Source: Symbiodinium natans
Lineage: Eukaryota; Sar; Dinophyceae; Suessiales; Symbiodiniaceae
DNA: 27,500 bases
NCBI GenBank assembly: GCA_905221605.1
Contig: CAJNDS010002640.1
Span: 1 to 27,500 of the forward strand
Direction: 5' to 3'
This document shows, piece after piece, positions 19,718 to 27,500 of the stretch (position 1 is its first letter; every line of letters begins with the position of its first letter). Position numbers and translations under genes: made by a program. Below the pieces are notes generated by a model, which saw nothing but the letters and a program-made list of their open reading frames with translations, ran no database searches and had not been told where the DNA came from.

Positions 19718-20068
19718 GTACAACAAAGATCTACAGTGCATGGTTCTTCGGGGCCTCCCCCCTCAGCAAACTCCCCTTTTTTGCTTCGCAGCGATGGGAT
19801 TTCCTAGCCGTTTCAGCTTCGCAGTGCGCGGGCAAAGCCTAGTAGGATGTGCAACAGGCCTTGTATTGATGAGTGGACGCAAGCCTCAACCCAGCACTCA
19901 CACACCGCCTTAAAGAAGCCCTGTGTTGTGTGACACTTGAAGCATCCGCCCGCGTCCTTGGCGCTGTGTGCTTGGAATGGCGGATCGCCGGCCGAACCGG
20001 CCACCAGTGAAACTCGGCTCGATCATCATGCATCATCGCTCATCACGCTTGTTTTGCTGTGACGGGAG

Positions 20069-20310
20069 ATGCAATCCTTGAGGAAGCATCTCGGAGGCTG
20101 CATGATTTTTGGCAACACCACCTTGGGCACGAGCCTGAGCTTTCGGATGTCTAGCCATGCTCCGGTCACAACGCCTGAAATGCTTGACCAGCCGGACAGA
20201 GCCGAATGTTCCGCCCGAAAAATCGACCTTAGGATCCCAAAACCCTTCAGTGCGCTCCCAGGCCACAGCTCCGTGAAGTTCAAACCGCGGCGGCGGCCCC
20301 AGGCACGCTC
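20069..20310 (+). CDS. Orphan reading frame, low confidence
   Basis: An ATG frame beginning MQSLRKHLGGCMIFGNTTLG is open into the poly-G tract at 20320, with a basic Arg-rich end. A minus-strand frame of about equal length (20026-20379) is just as plausible by residue content, and no family is recognised on either strand. The flanking stretches 19718-20068 and 20640-20978 hold nothing else I can support. Confidence 0.15.
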
Positions 20311-20315
20311 AGGGA

Positions 20316-20640
20316 CAAGGGGGGGGGGGGGTACTGAGGAGATGCTGTGGAGTCCATGTAGAGGGATGTTCAGAGACATAAGGTGCCGATGTGCCCTAAA
20401 CCCTAACCCTAAACCCCGAGAGGATACGATTGTTCCCTGCGGAGTGGTCCCAGAGGGGGTCGGCTAGGCGGGTGGCAAAAAAAAAACCCGAGAGGTCAGC
20501 TAAGCGGGTGGCAAAAAAACCCTAAAAAAAACCCTAAACCCTAAACTCGTGGCTAGTCGGGTGCCAAAAAAGAACTCGCAAAAAAGAAAAACCTACGGTG
20601 AGAAAAACGAACCCTGAACCCCCCCCCCCCACGTGTGTGC
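20316..20640. repeat. Poly-G, telomere-like and CGGGTGGCAAAAAA repeat cluster
   Basis: A run of about 12 G at 20320 is followed by CCCTAAACCCTAACCCTAAA at about 20394-20415. Three degenerate copies of GGCTAGGCGGGTGGCAAAAAA follow, near 20463, 20499 and 20551. CCCTAAAAAAAACCCTAAACCC (20520-20546) lies between the second and third, and a 13-base poly-C run ends the cluster. It looks like an old telomere-related mosaic upstream of the LicD-like gene. Confidence 0.6.
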
Positions 20641-20978
20641 CGGCCGCGCGAAATTTGGCTCGTGGAGTGTTTGTCTACATCACAACATGAAGACCATCCT
20701 GGACCATCCTGGAACCCCTAGACTCAATCCATAAACCCTCACTCTGCGTCAAGAACCACATGTTGGGATGTTCCCCTTGTGCTAGCAGTCCTTAATAGGG
20801 ATGACAAAAGGGGGTACTATAGTCCCTAGAAAGTACTGTTAGTATGACGGGGAGCATCGCAAACCACTTGTCTAATCTAACCGAATATCTGACAGCTAAG
20901 AACCTAATCCAGCCTCAGGGGGTGCGAAGGCCCAAAGGAAAATGGCCGAGCACTGAGCCGCCCGGGCTGGGAAGATGC

Positions 20979-21520
20979 ATGACCCGCCTTTATGTTGCAC
21001 TCCTCGTGCTTGGCCTCAGCAGTGCTGAGGAGGCCCTTCCCGAAATGGAACATCGGGATATTCATGAAGAAACATAATAGTCTTAGTCTTGGCAGCAGCG
21101 AGCTGCGCGACTGCATGCGGCTGCAAGTTCTGCCCACCTCGCACAGTCTTGTGCTAAGATCACGATTTGCCGTGCCAGGAACCCTGCGATGCCTTGCAGA
21201 AGGCGCACGCCACCAACATCCTCCATCACTTCCGGAAATCTCTTCAGGGGAGAGGCTCCGTGGATGAGCACCTGCGAGCCGTATTCCAGAAGTCGAAGGC
21301 TTCGAAGGGATGCGAGGGCAGCCCGCTTGGCGAGGTCGCGCATGCGAGCCGAAGCTTTCTGAAGAGCTTGGGGTCTCTCGGTCGACGGGAACATGGGCCC
21401 TGGTGCAGCCACTGTTTCGACCTCGCCTGGTGGGAGGCCCAAAACTTAACTGGGGCCTTATTCAGACCATGGCCCTATCACAGCTTGTGCCTCGGCTCGC
21501 CTTTGGCATTCTCTTTCAGA
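20979..21520 (+). CDS. Likely 5' exons of the LicD-like gene (signal peptide and linker)
   Basis: The ATG at 20979 opens MTRLYVALLVLGLSSAEEAL: a positive residue, a 10-residue hydrophobic core and small residues before a cleavage site, which is a good secretory signal peptide. Its frame stops at 21075-21077, so it must splice. One in-phase solution is GAG|GC at 21032/21033 joining to GTGCCAG|GAA at 21179. Segment 21179-21520 is open (EPCDALQKAHATNILHHFRK onward) and can join the LicD-like exon by AGA|GTTCC at 21520 to TTCAAG|AGG at 21602. A signal peptide would fit LicD/fukutin relatives that act in the secretory pathway. A minus-strand frame of 119 codons overlaps 21083-21442, and the GC donor is a guess, so exon limits are uncertain. 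Confidence 0.4.
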
Positions 21521-21601
21521 GTTCCAGGATGTTCCCGAAGCCCCTAACCTGCAAAGGCCTCTTCAGCTCCTGGAGCCTTGTAAAGCATTGTAAGGTTCAA
21601 G

Positions 21602-23098
21602 AGGGGCTTGAAGCAGTCTGTCGCGGCGATGAGAGCCTGTGGGTTGGAGGGCCGATTCTTCCCATCGGAGGGCACTCTGATTGCCTTGGTCCGATATGGC
21701 AAGATGGCTTTTGACCTCGGCGGGGCTGTCGACCACGTGGACAAGGACATCGACATGAAGATCTTCGTTCGGTCCCAGCTCGAGTTCCTTCTGAAGAAGA
21801 AATGCATCACCTCCTACCTCGAAAACCTAAAAAATGGGGGCTGGAGTTGCTCTGAACCTGTTTACGTGAGCGACTCTCCCACTGGTACTGGCGAACCTTG
21901 GTTCTTCGGCTGCATTGTTTCACGCAGGGAGGGTGGCTTTGAAACCTTTGGAAGCACCGTGGAGCTTCATGTTGGACGCTTCTTCGTGGCCGGTGACACC
22001 ATCCGGATGGCTCGGAACTGCAGCACAAACGGCTTCTGTCGGAAGCTTCAAGACGAACTGGGTTCGGTGAAGAGGCTCTGGCTGCCTGCCGCGAAATGCA
22101 GGGCTTACGACACTTGGGTGCCTTGCCCAAAGTCGCCGCAGGCCATGATGCAAAGAAGCAAGGAGCACTCCGACCACTTCCGGGGGCATGTGGCTTTGCC
22201 AGCTGTTGCAGTAGAGCGATGCGCGTTTCACCCGGGAACCGTGCGCTTGATTCAGCGCGGCCTCAGGCCTCACCACATGGTAAAGCTTCGCCGACAGGCA
22301 CTGCTGCTGCACCGCGGTGGGTGGGCATCTTTCTACAGCTTCTGGTTTGATGAAAATGGACGGCCGAAGCCCTTGCCCGAACCACGAACAGCCGACATGC
22401 GGCCAGGGGGCGCAGGTCGTTTTTCGCGCAAGCTCCCTGTGACGGATCCGGTGCACACCTTTATGACCAGGTTCAGAGGCTTGGTCCAGGTCCAGGCATT
22501 TTCGGCGATCATACCTGGCTCAGAGCGTGATCTGAACTTTGCCAGTGGCACTGCGCACGCCTCTGGCCTTGCAGCTCAGGAGCCGCCCGTCGAATGGGTT
22601 CTCTATCACAAGCCTCTTGTGAGACACGCATCACAAGCCATACTGCAGCTTGCAATGTCTCCATTTCACTTGGCTGTGTTGTGGGAGTTGAAGCCGCTGG
22701 AGCTTTGCATGGCATATTTCGTGGATGCCATGTTGCGGTGTGACAATGATAAAGCTGACACCAAACACCACTCTTATGTGCAAAGCCTCTGCAAAAGCTG
22801 GGCAAGCCATGAGAAAGATACTATTGCCATTAGCAACATCTCGGCAGTGCAAGACCGTTCCTTTCTTCAGCTGCTGTGGCTAATCGCCGCAAGGTGCAAA
22901 GATATCCCAGTCCGGCGGCCGGAGGGGAAGCTGAAACCTGGCCAGATGTTCAATCCCTGGTTGCGGTCACTGCGCCGAGCACATCCTGGGCTCAATGAGC
23001 AGCAAGTGGAGGACACACTTGCCAACCACTTCTGGCTCGACCAGCCCGGCCAGCACCTTCCATGGCGTCTGCTGATGAGCACAAGTCACCTCTTGTGA
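21602..23098 (+). CDS. LicD/fukutin-like (nucleotidyltransferase-fold) protein, main exon
   Basis: The main exon is open for about 499 codons with an upstream acceptor (GTTCAAG) and a TGA at 23096-23098; the first ATG inside is at 21629. Near residue 25 it reads FFPSEGTLIALVRYG and about 19 residues later DHVDKDIDMKIFV. This is the GTL...R.G and D.D(I/V)D pattern of LicD/fukutin-type transferases, which move phosphocholine, phosphoribitol or similar groups onto glycans; the Asp residues bind metal. Further on, CRAYDTWVPCP and the Trp-rich segment HRGGWASFYSFWFDE resemble the longer algal and nematode members of the group. The C-terminal 200 residues (from about 22400) are unrecognised and may be a second domain. 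Substrate is unknown. There is no sign of disruption. Confidence 0.72.
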   Translation, partial: RGLKQSVAAMRACGLEGRFFPSEGTLIALVRYGKMAFDLGGAVDHVDKDIDMKIFVRSQLEFLLKKKCITSYLENLKNGGWSCSEPVYVSDSPTGTGEPWFFGCIVSRREGGFETFGSTVELHVGRFFVAGDTIRMARNCSTNGFCRKLQDELGSVKRLWLPAAKCRAYDTWVPCPKSPQAMMQRSKEHSDHFRGHVALPAVAVERCAFHPGTVRLIQRGLRPHHMVKLRRQALLLHRGGWASFYSFWFDENGRPKPLPEPRTADMRPGGAGRFSRKLPVTDPVHTFMTRFRGLVQVQAFSAIIPGSERDLNFASGTAHASGLAAQEPPVEWVLYHKPLVRHASQAILQLAMSPFHLAVLWELKPLELCMAYFVDAMLRCDNDKADTKHHSYVQSLCKSWASHEKDTIAISNISAVQDRSFLQLLWLIAARCKDIPVRRPEGKLKPGQMFNPWLRSLRRAHPGLNEQQVEDTLANHFWLDQPGQHLPWRLLMSTSHLL

Positions 23099-23309
23099 CC
23101 GCGGTATCGCGGACAATACTGTACCTCCAATACCTGCAAACTCTCTCCTCCTGCAAAATGCTCCCCCATGATCTATGCCGAGACACTTCATCTCGCGAAA
23201 AGCCCGCCCCCATCATCCAGCGGTTCGGTTCCTGGGGCTCAATTCGGTTCCAGAACCTCCCTGACAAGATGGAAAACACAGGTAAACGGCCGAAAAGCCT
23301 GAAGCCTGG

Positions 23310-23570
23310 ATGGCCAGGCGCAGCCGGAGCCTGCCCCGCCGGAGCCGGCGTCCCCGGAGCCTGCCTGAGTCCCAGTTGCCTTGTGCTGGTTCGGGTTTCG
23401 TGGCCTTGGAGATGTTTGGTGTTTCATCGAATGAGACATGCATCTGCCAGAGCCTGAAAGCAAAAAGTGTCAAGCGCAGACTTCCAAAGGAGGATCCGAA
23501 AGTCATCCTGGACCCGCCCCTGGAGATCGACTCGCAGGTCTTGTACAGAGCGCATCAGATCTTGACGTGA
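23310..23570 (+). CDS. Arg/Ser-rich first exon, possibly of the downstream PARP-like gene
   Basis: A true ATG 212 bases after the LicD-like stop begins MARRSRSLPRRSRRPRSLPE, an Arg/Ser/Pro-rich basic segment made by two near repeats of CGGAGCCTGCC. It continues through a Cys pair (SNETCICQSLKAKSVKRRLP) and an acidic-hydrophobic stretch (EDPKVILDPPLEIDSQ). It may stop at 23568-23570, or splice at CAG|GTCTTG (23537/23538), which would join in phase to the open exon at 24031. The basic start could be a nuclear localisation signal. Minus-strand frames overlap but are less regular. No family is recognised. Confidence 0.35.
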   Translation: MARRSRSLPRRSRRPRSLPESQLPCAGSGFVALEMFGVSSNETCICQSLKAKSVKRRLPKEDPKVILDPPLEIDSQVLYRAHQILT

Positions 23571-23600
23571 CTGGCCTGGTTTCAGTGACCGAAATCTCGA

Positions 23601-23629
23601 GACTTTTCGGGGATTCGTCCCCAAAAGTC
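23601..23629. other. Compact stem-loop with TTCG loop
   Basis: GACTTTT(C)GGGGA pairs with TCCCCAAAAGTC around a TTCG tetraloop. The 12-base-pair stem has one bulged C. It lies just after the frame at 23310-23570, in the predicted first intron or 3' region. The position could suit an RNA-level element, but no flanking homology is recognised. Confidence 0.6.
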
Positions 23630-24030
23630 ATATGAATTGGTGTGTCGCAGCGCGTTTGTCGAATGAGCGTAGCAACAGAAGCACCAGCATGCTGGCTCAG
23701 GAGCCTGCAAGTGAGCAAGAGCAAAAGGCAACTATCAACCTCGCGATGGCCACTCCCTGAAGGATCAAACCCCCTTCGAACTCTTTTGTTCCCGATCAGT
23801 TCTCGGAACGTCTGCAACATCTCGCCTCAAAACAATACAGGCACATAGAGTCTATAGAGTGCAGACACTCACTGGAATCGCGTCGCAAGCGTGAGAAGTC
23901 CTGCAACCTTGGAGCCTCCAGCATCCGAGGATCCTGTCTGCAGCTGGAGTTCTAGCTCCTGCCGGCACACCGGAGCAAGGCAGCCTAAGGGCTAAAGGGC
24001 TTCTAAGGGGATTTGTGGTTGAGGTTCCAG

Positions 24031-24525
24031 GATGTTTTAGATTTCGCTGTTTGGGTTCGAGGGTCCTTGGGGTTCAAGGTGGATCACCTATTGGGGCCGA
24101 CGGCAGGGCTGCATGAAATTAAGCCCGGGTTTGAGTACCGGCTACCTCGCTTAGAGATGTCGAAGCTGACCTTTGCAGTTGAGGTCAGTCCAGACCGGTG
24201 TGATGTCGTGCTCGCTGAGGTTCTTAGGTATGTTGTGTCCTTGGTGCTAGCAGAGTCCCGTCCAGAGAACCCGTGGGAAGGCACGAGTCTGCTGTAGGTT
24301 GCCAGGCACGTCAGAGAGTCTCGGTTCAAAGAAGGCCCTGATCCCTGGGAGTCTGTGTCTGTGCCTCAGCACCCTATTCTTCCAAAGTTAACGGTTGCCC
24401 TCTCTTGTTTGCCACAACCTCGCAGGCTCAGAGAGCGGGTGCAGGCACAAGTAGCAGATAAGCCACAACACGCGAGCGAAAAAGCGCAGGCGCCCTATAG
24501 CAACGAGCCACGACAACAAGCGGGT
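24031..24525 (+). CDS. Two in-phase exons of an unrecognised protein (possibly PARP-like gene N-terminal part)
   Basis: Exon 1 is open from GGTTCCAG|GAT (24031), or from ACGGCAG|GG (24107), to CTTAG|GTATGT (24227/24228). It ends in a segment that looks genuinely coding (EYRLPRLEMSKLTFAVEVSP, then DRCDVVLAEVLR). Exon 2 begins at TTGCCAG|GCACG (24306). AG + G restores an Arg codon, so the 78-base intron keeps phase and the join reads LAEVLRHVRESRFKEGPDPW. The frame stays open to the poly-T/poly-G tract at 24526; an optional in-frame 42-base intron (24383-24424) could be removed. I do not recognise the domain. The C-terminal part is Gln/Ala-rich. Strand and direction match the PARP exons downstream, so it may be the same gene. 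Confidence 0.45.
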
Positions 24526-24529
24526 GTTT

Positions 24530-24560
<31 letters not shown>

Positions 24561-24655
24561 TGGCTTTTTGCCTGCCGGCAGAGAGTTTGAAGCCTCGAGG
24601 ACGGGGGGGGGTGGCTTTTTGCCTGCCGGCAGAGAGTTTGAAGCCTCTAGGACGG
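24526..24655. repeat. T-run/G-run followed by a 51-base tandem duplication
   Basis: About 12 T are followed directly by about 20 G. Then come two adjacent copies of GGTGGCTTTTTGCCTGCCGG followed by CAGAGAGTTTGAAGCCTC(G/T)AGGACGG, starting near 24559 and 24610. The homopolymers would block transcription or replication in many systems, and sequencing errors are likely here. The next 180 bases (24656-24839) hold no secure exon. Confidence 0.85.
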
Positions 24656-24839
24656 TGCAGGAGTCAGTGGCTTGGACTGGCGTGGAACGCGTGGGGGTGG
24701 ACTCTACCACCCCTAGCTGACAACCCTCAAACCCAACCCACCTGAAAGCCCACATCCGAGAAGACCCAGAAGCCCCAAGAAGGCCAGGGAGCTTCGCGTG
24801 ACGAGGTTTGATATAGGTTGGGTGCCGATTTGGTGCCAG

Positions 24840-26854
24840 TACACTGGGCCTCAAATGTCCAACTAAGCAACCCGTCACATCTGCTCCTAGCCTTCCAAGA
24901 CAATGAGGTGGCTTTCAGTGTCTGCTCGCTGCCCATATGGTGACGGGGCGGCGGGGAAGCAGCCGTGCTGAATGCTCCCTGTGCAGGCAAGATCTTGCGC
25001 GAAGAGGCCATCGCATCAAGGCTGCACGTAGCTTGTAGAGCCAAGCTGTTGTCATCGTCATCGTTGGCGGGGTTCCCTGCGCATGGGTTTGCCTGGCAGA
25101 GCAGGGCTGCGATAACGTAAGACAAGACTCAGGGATCTCATGGTTTGAGCTCAGATATGAACTTCAGGGTTCACCCCGACGCATCCGACGCCAAGGTACA
25201 GTTTGTAGCCCGCCACCGGCGACTGGCCGGCCTTCGTGGCTTCAGCGTGGCCTTGCCGAAGATCGTTTTCCACTGGACCCAGGTGGGGGGTCACAGGGAT
25301 CGGGCTCCTGGAAAGCATGCCTCAAGCCTGTCTCCTCATTGGCATTAAAGCTTGGGCCATTGCCGTGCGCTTCGGCAAGCTTGTTATATCCTGGAGGCCT
25401 GGAGGCGGCTGTGAATAAGGTAGCCAAGAAAAGAAGGTAAACTCCTTTAACCTCAGAAGAAAGAACGCTCGAAGCTTTAAAAAGCCCTGTGCTTGTCGGC
25501 CCGTGAATCCCTCCTTCTGCCGACACTGCGGCGAAACTGGTCATTCTTGCCGAGAATGGACTGGAAGTTCGGCTTGAGTTTGGTGAGGAGAGCGTGCTGC
25601 TTGGGTACTTGTAGCTTTGTGGCACAAGGGTTTCCAGGCATCCTACATAAATATAATTTCAATGTACATAAATTGAAGGGCGCTACAGGTTATCGGGGGG
25701 CTGCATGATGCTGACTTGATTGGCAGCGTGGCTACATTGCCCTAGCAGCTCTGAAGTAGTGCAGCTGTGTAGCTCGTTTCCTGCTTTCCTGCTTACCTTC
25801 CATGCCATCTGATCATCCTCCAGCTTCCGGACAGGAAAAGAATTTCGCAAGTATCGTCCGTGAAGGCTTGCGGGTTCCTGACGGAGCAGGCGAGAAACTC
25901 GAGCAGAGAATCAAGGAAGTGTGAGCCCACGAGTAGTCAGGGGGGTGGCGGCACGCATCTTCAGAATGGAGTGGCATGGTGCCTCATATAGTGCGAGAAT
26001 CGTCGTTTATCTTTGGCCACAAGCTTGCATGCAAATCGCGACCTGCCGGGTCTGGCACACTGCCAGGAGTGACTGTAGCGCATGGAAGCTCTTTCGGAAA
26101 AGGCATTTATGCCTCTCGTCAGCAGTTGGCCGCACATAATGCAATAGTGGACGGCGGCCAGCAGTGCATTGCATGCCCTGGCTTTCTGTAAACTGAGGTT
26201 TCACCGGAGTATCGTTATGGAAAGGAGCTTTTTGCGTACGGTGCACAGGCTGCGCGGCACTTGAGTATGAGCTGTGGTTGTAGCTTAAAGCTTTTGGGCT
26301 TAACGTTCTGAGCCTCTCCTCACAAGCCCATCCAAGGCTGCCTTCATGTGCCTGGCTTTGCCCGGCAAGCAGCTTCGCGGAGCGGAAGTTCTTCATTTAT
26401 TATTATTAATATTAGTATTATTCGCATTATGATCAGTATTCGTACTTATTATTATTGTTGTTATTATTATTAGTGTTATCTCCCGAATTCAGCTCGCAAG
26501 CCTTTGTTTCGTGACCACGGGCAGCGAAGGCAGCACTTTGGAAAGCCACCATCGAATGGCCGAGGATTTCTGGCCCCTGGGGACGAAGGCCCTGGCTTGC
26601 CTTTTGAGGGGCCCTTGAGCCCTAAACCCTAAACAAAAACCCTAAACCCTAAACCCTAATCCTAAACCCTGAACCCTGAACCCTGAAAGTCGAGCTTGTG
26701 AGATACCATAGCTCTCACATGCACTCCCTGCCCCAGAGGCTACGACAGCGTCATCGGCCGCGAAGGCCAAAGGGGCATTGATGAGTGGGTGTTCTTCCGC
26801 CAAGACCAGTTGCTGTTGTGCTTCCTGGTTGATGAGCTCCCTGGCGACATTTGA
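24840..26854 (+). CDS. PARP-type ADP-ribosyltransferase catalytic domain, multi-exon
   Basis: Open segments spliced by hand give a PARP-like fold: 24840-24917, 24987-25027, 25133-25282, 25835-25889 (or to 25918), 26067-26180 and 26739-26854 (stop TGA). Joined, exons 3-5 read IVFHWTQ|EKNFASIVREGLRVPDGAG, then VTVAHGSSFGKGIYAS; the last reads GYDSVIGREGQRGIDEWVFF and ends QDQLLLCFLVDELPGDI. In the PARP family a His in an HGT-like motif, the Tyr of GIY and a Glu before the last strand bind NAD and catalyse transfer. Here these would be His in FHWT, Tyr in GKGIYAS and Glu in IDEW. Gly-to-Trp after the His is unusual. Junctions 25282/25835 (GT-AG) and 25889/26067 (GC-AG) keep phase. The domain is short, so an exon between 26181 and 26738 is probably missed. 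Substrate is unknown. Confidence 0.68.
25419..25577 (+). pseudogene. Zinc-knuckle-like fragment, possible retroelement relic
   Basis: A 53-codon open stretch inside the predicted PARP intron encodes KKPCACRPVNP and then CRHCGETGHSCREW. C-x2-C-x4-H matches the start of a CCHC zinc knuckle of gag/copia type, but the fourth ligand position (four residues after His) is Trp, not Cys. A basic stretch (LRRKNARSFKK) precedes it, as in nucleocapsid-like regions. It lacks a start codon and any adjoining protease, integrase or reverse transcriptase. It may be a decayed fragment of a retroelement, an exon of the host gene, or chance. Confidence 0.3.
26397..26480. repeat. AT-rich (TTA)n-like tract
   Basis: About 80 bases of imperfect TTATTATTA with TTCG and GTTG interruptions, within the predicted long last intron of the PARP-like gene. 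It is a simple-sequence repeat with no other visible function. Confidence 0.85.
26617..26690. repeat. Interstitial telomere-like tract inside a predicted intron
   Basis: About nine CCCTAAA units, grading into CCCTAATCCTAAA and then CCCTGAA units, lie 50 bases before the acceptor CTGCCCCAGAG of the last PARP-like exon. The graded variants (TAAA to TGAA) show local tandem amplification after mutation. Confidence 0.8.
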
Positions 26855-26897
26855 TTGGGCGACGTGTTGAAGGTGTGCCCGTCAAGACTGCACCCAT

Positions 26898-27488
26898 TCA
26901 GCCATTTGCAACGTCACCTGCGATTTCAAGTTGAATTTGGATACCCCTAGATGCGTGCGCAGTATGGTTGCTGCTGAGCCTTTTTTCCCCTAAACAGGTA
27001 CAGCTTAAGTTTAAGGGTTCTCTCCTCGGAAAAATGGTGGGCAGCGGTGGCTGGATGGGTGGGCTGCGGCGACTGAACTTGAGCTCCATGCTCCTTTCAG
27101 GCTCCCATTTTTGGCTCCCTTCATCGCTCCTAGGTCGGATTGTTCCCCTCTGTGGCTCGCAGTGTGTGGCTGTTTTCGGGGCTCCCTTCTTGGCTACTGT
27201 GGCCAGGATGAGCGGGCAGCGCGCGCACAGGAAACTGGGTGGGTTGGATGGCGCCCTTTCTACCATGAGTGGCCCACGGGGCCGGAGGCTCTCGATGGCT
27301 CCATTGGTTTTCTGACAGGCAGCAGGTTGCTGCCTGCAACCCTCCAGAAGTTTCAAAGGTTCCCAAGCGCCATAGATGTTCCAGCTTTCCCACGCGACAG
27401 CCAACATGCCTTGTATGTCAAGCTTGCACGTGCTGGAATCCACAAACGTGCCCAAGCACTGCATCACTTTAGTTTGGCGTGTAGTCAT
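26898..27488 (-). CDS. Orphan minus-strand reading frame, low confidence
   Basis: An ATG frame of 196 codons on the minus strand, the only long one opposing the gene cluster. It is rich in Pro, Arg, Ser and Glu with scattered Cys and no domain, signal peptide or membrane segment that I recognise. A + frame of 115 codons (26968-27315) overlaps, with GGCTCCC-type words repeated through it. Given that all better-supported genes here are on the + strand, this may be chance. The remainder of 26855-27500 shows nothing else. Confidence 0.2.
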   Translation of the reverse strand: MTTRQTKVMQCLGTFVDSSTCKLDIQGMLAVAWESWNIYGAWEPLKLLEGCRQQPAACQKTNGAIESLRPRGPLMVERAPSNPPSFLCARCPLILATVAKKGAPKTATHCEPQRGTIRPRSDEGSQKWEPERSMELKFSRRSPPIQPPLPTIFPRREPLNLSCTCLGEKRLSSNHTAHASRGIQIQLEIAGDVANG

Positions 27489-27500
27489 GCGGCTTCCCGC

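Noticed and set aside
21083-21442. Minus-strand frame of 119 codons opposite the LicD-like gene
   Set aside because: Antisense shadows of this kind are common opposite GC-rich coding exons. The + strand has a signal peptide and an in-phase route into a recognisable domain, although this is not decisive.
25242-25625. Minus-strand frame of 127 codons opposite the PARP-like exons
   Set aside because: It overlaps the + strand segment carrying IVFHWTQ, which joins in phase to recognisable PARP motifs; the minus frame has none.

Overview
The window looks like nuclear DNA of a dinoflagellate, or possibly another alveolate or alga with plant-type telomeres. The signs are many TTTAGGG/CCCTAAA tracts scattered through non-telomeric DNA, low gene density, genes all on one strand and cut into short exons, introns of about 70-600 bases with AG|G acceptors and some possible GC donors, and a LicD/fukutin-like protein of a kind common in dinoflagellates. 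The lineage is inferred; no rRNA or spliced-leader gene was seen to settle it.

Layout. 1-6.5 kb: repeat-rich DNA with telomere-like tracts, dispersed duplications, and 9-, 32-, 51-, 78- and 91-base tandem repeats. It has no recognisable gene, only two orphan reading frames. 6.5-7.7 kb: an (AG)n microsatellite, then a two-module satellite built on a 15-base core. 7.7-17.9 kb: a giant composite satellite. It has 31-base units, about 18 long inverted repeats made of AACTATTCG/TTCGAATAG 9-mers, an embedded array of ten 87-base units, and a second hairpin array. Nearly all reading frames in 6.8-17.9 kb are by-products of repeats.

18.0-26.9 kb is the gene-bearing part, all on the + strand. (1) At 18.0-19.2 kb are in-phase internal exons of a coiled-coil protein whose start would lie on the far side of the satellite. 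(2) At 20.98-23.10 kb is a LicD/fukutin-like protein with a possible signal-peptide exon. (3) At 24.8-26.85 kb are exons that join in phase into a PARP-type ADP-ribosyltransferase catalytic domain with candidate His-Tyr-Glu residues; exons from 23.3 and 24.0 kb may belong to the same gene. The PARP call, the coiled-coil exons and the phase-matched introns were read by hand from the sequence and do not appear as single long reading frames.

No operon, CRISPR array, insertion sequence, tRNA or rRNA was found. The most unusual structure is the palindromic composite satellite, with locally homogenised and recently copied blocks.
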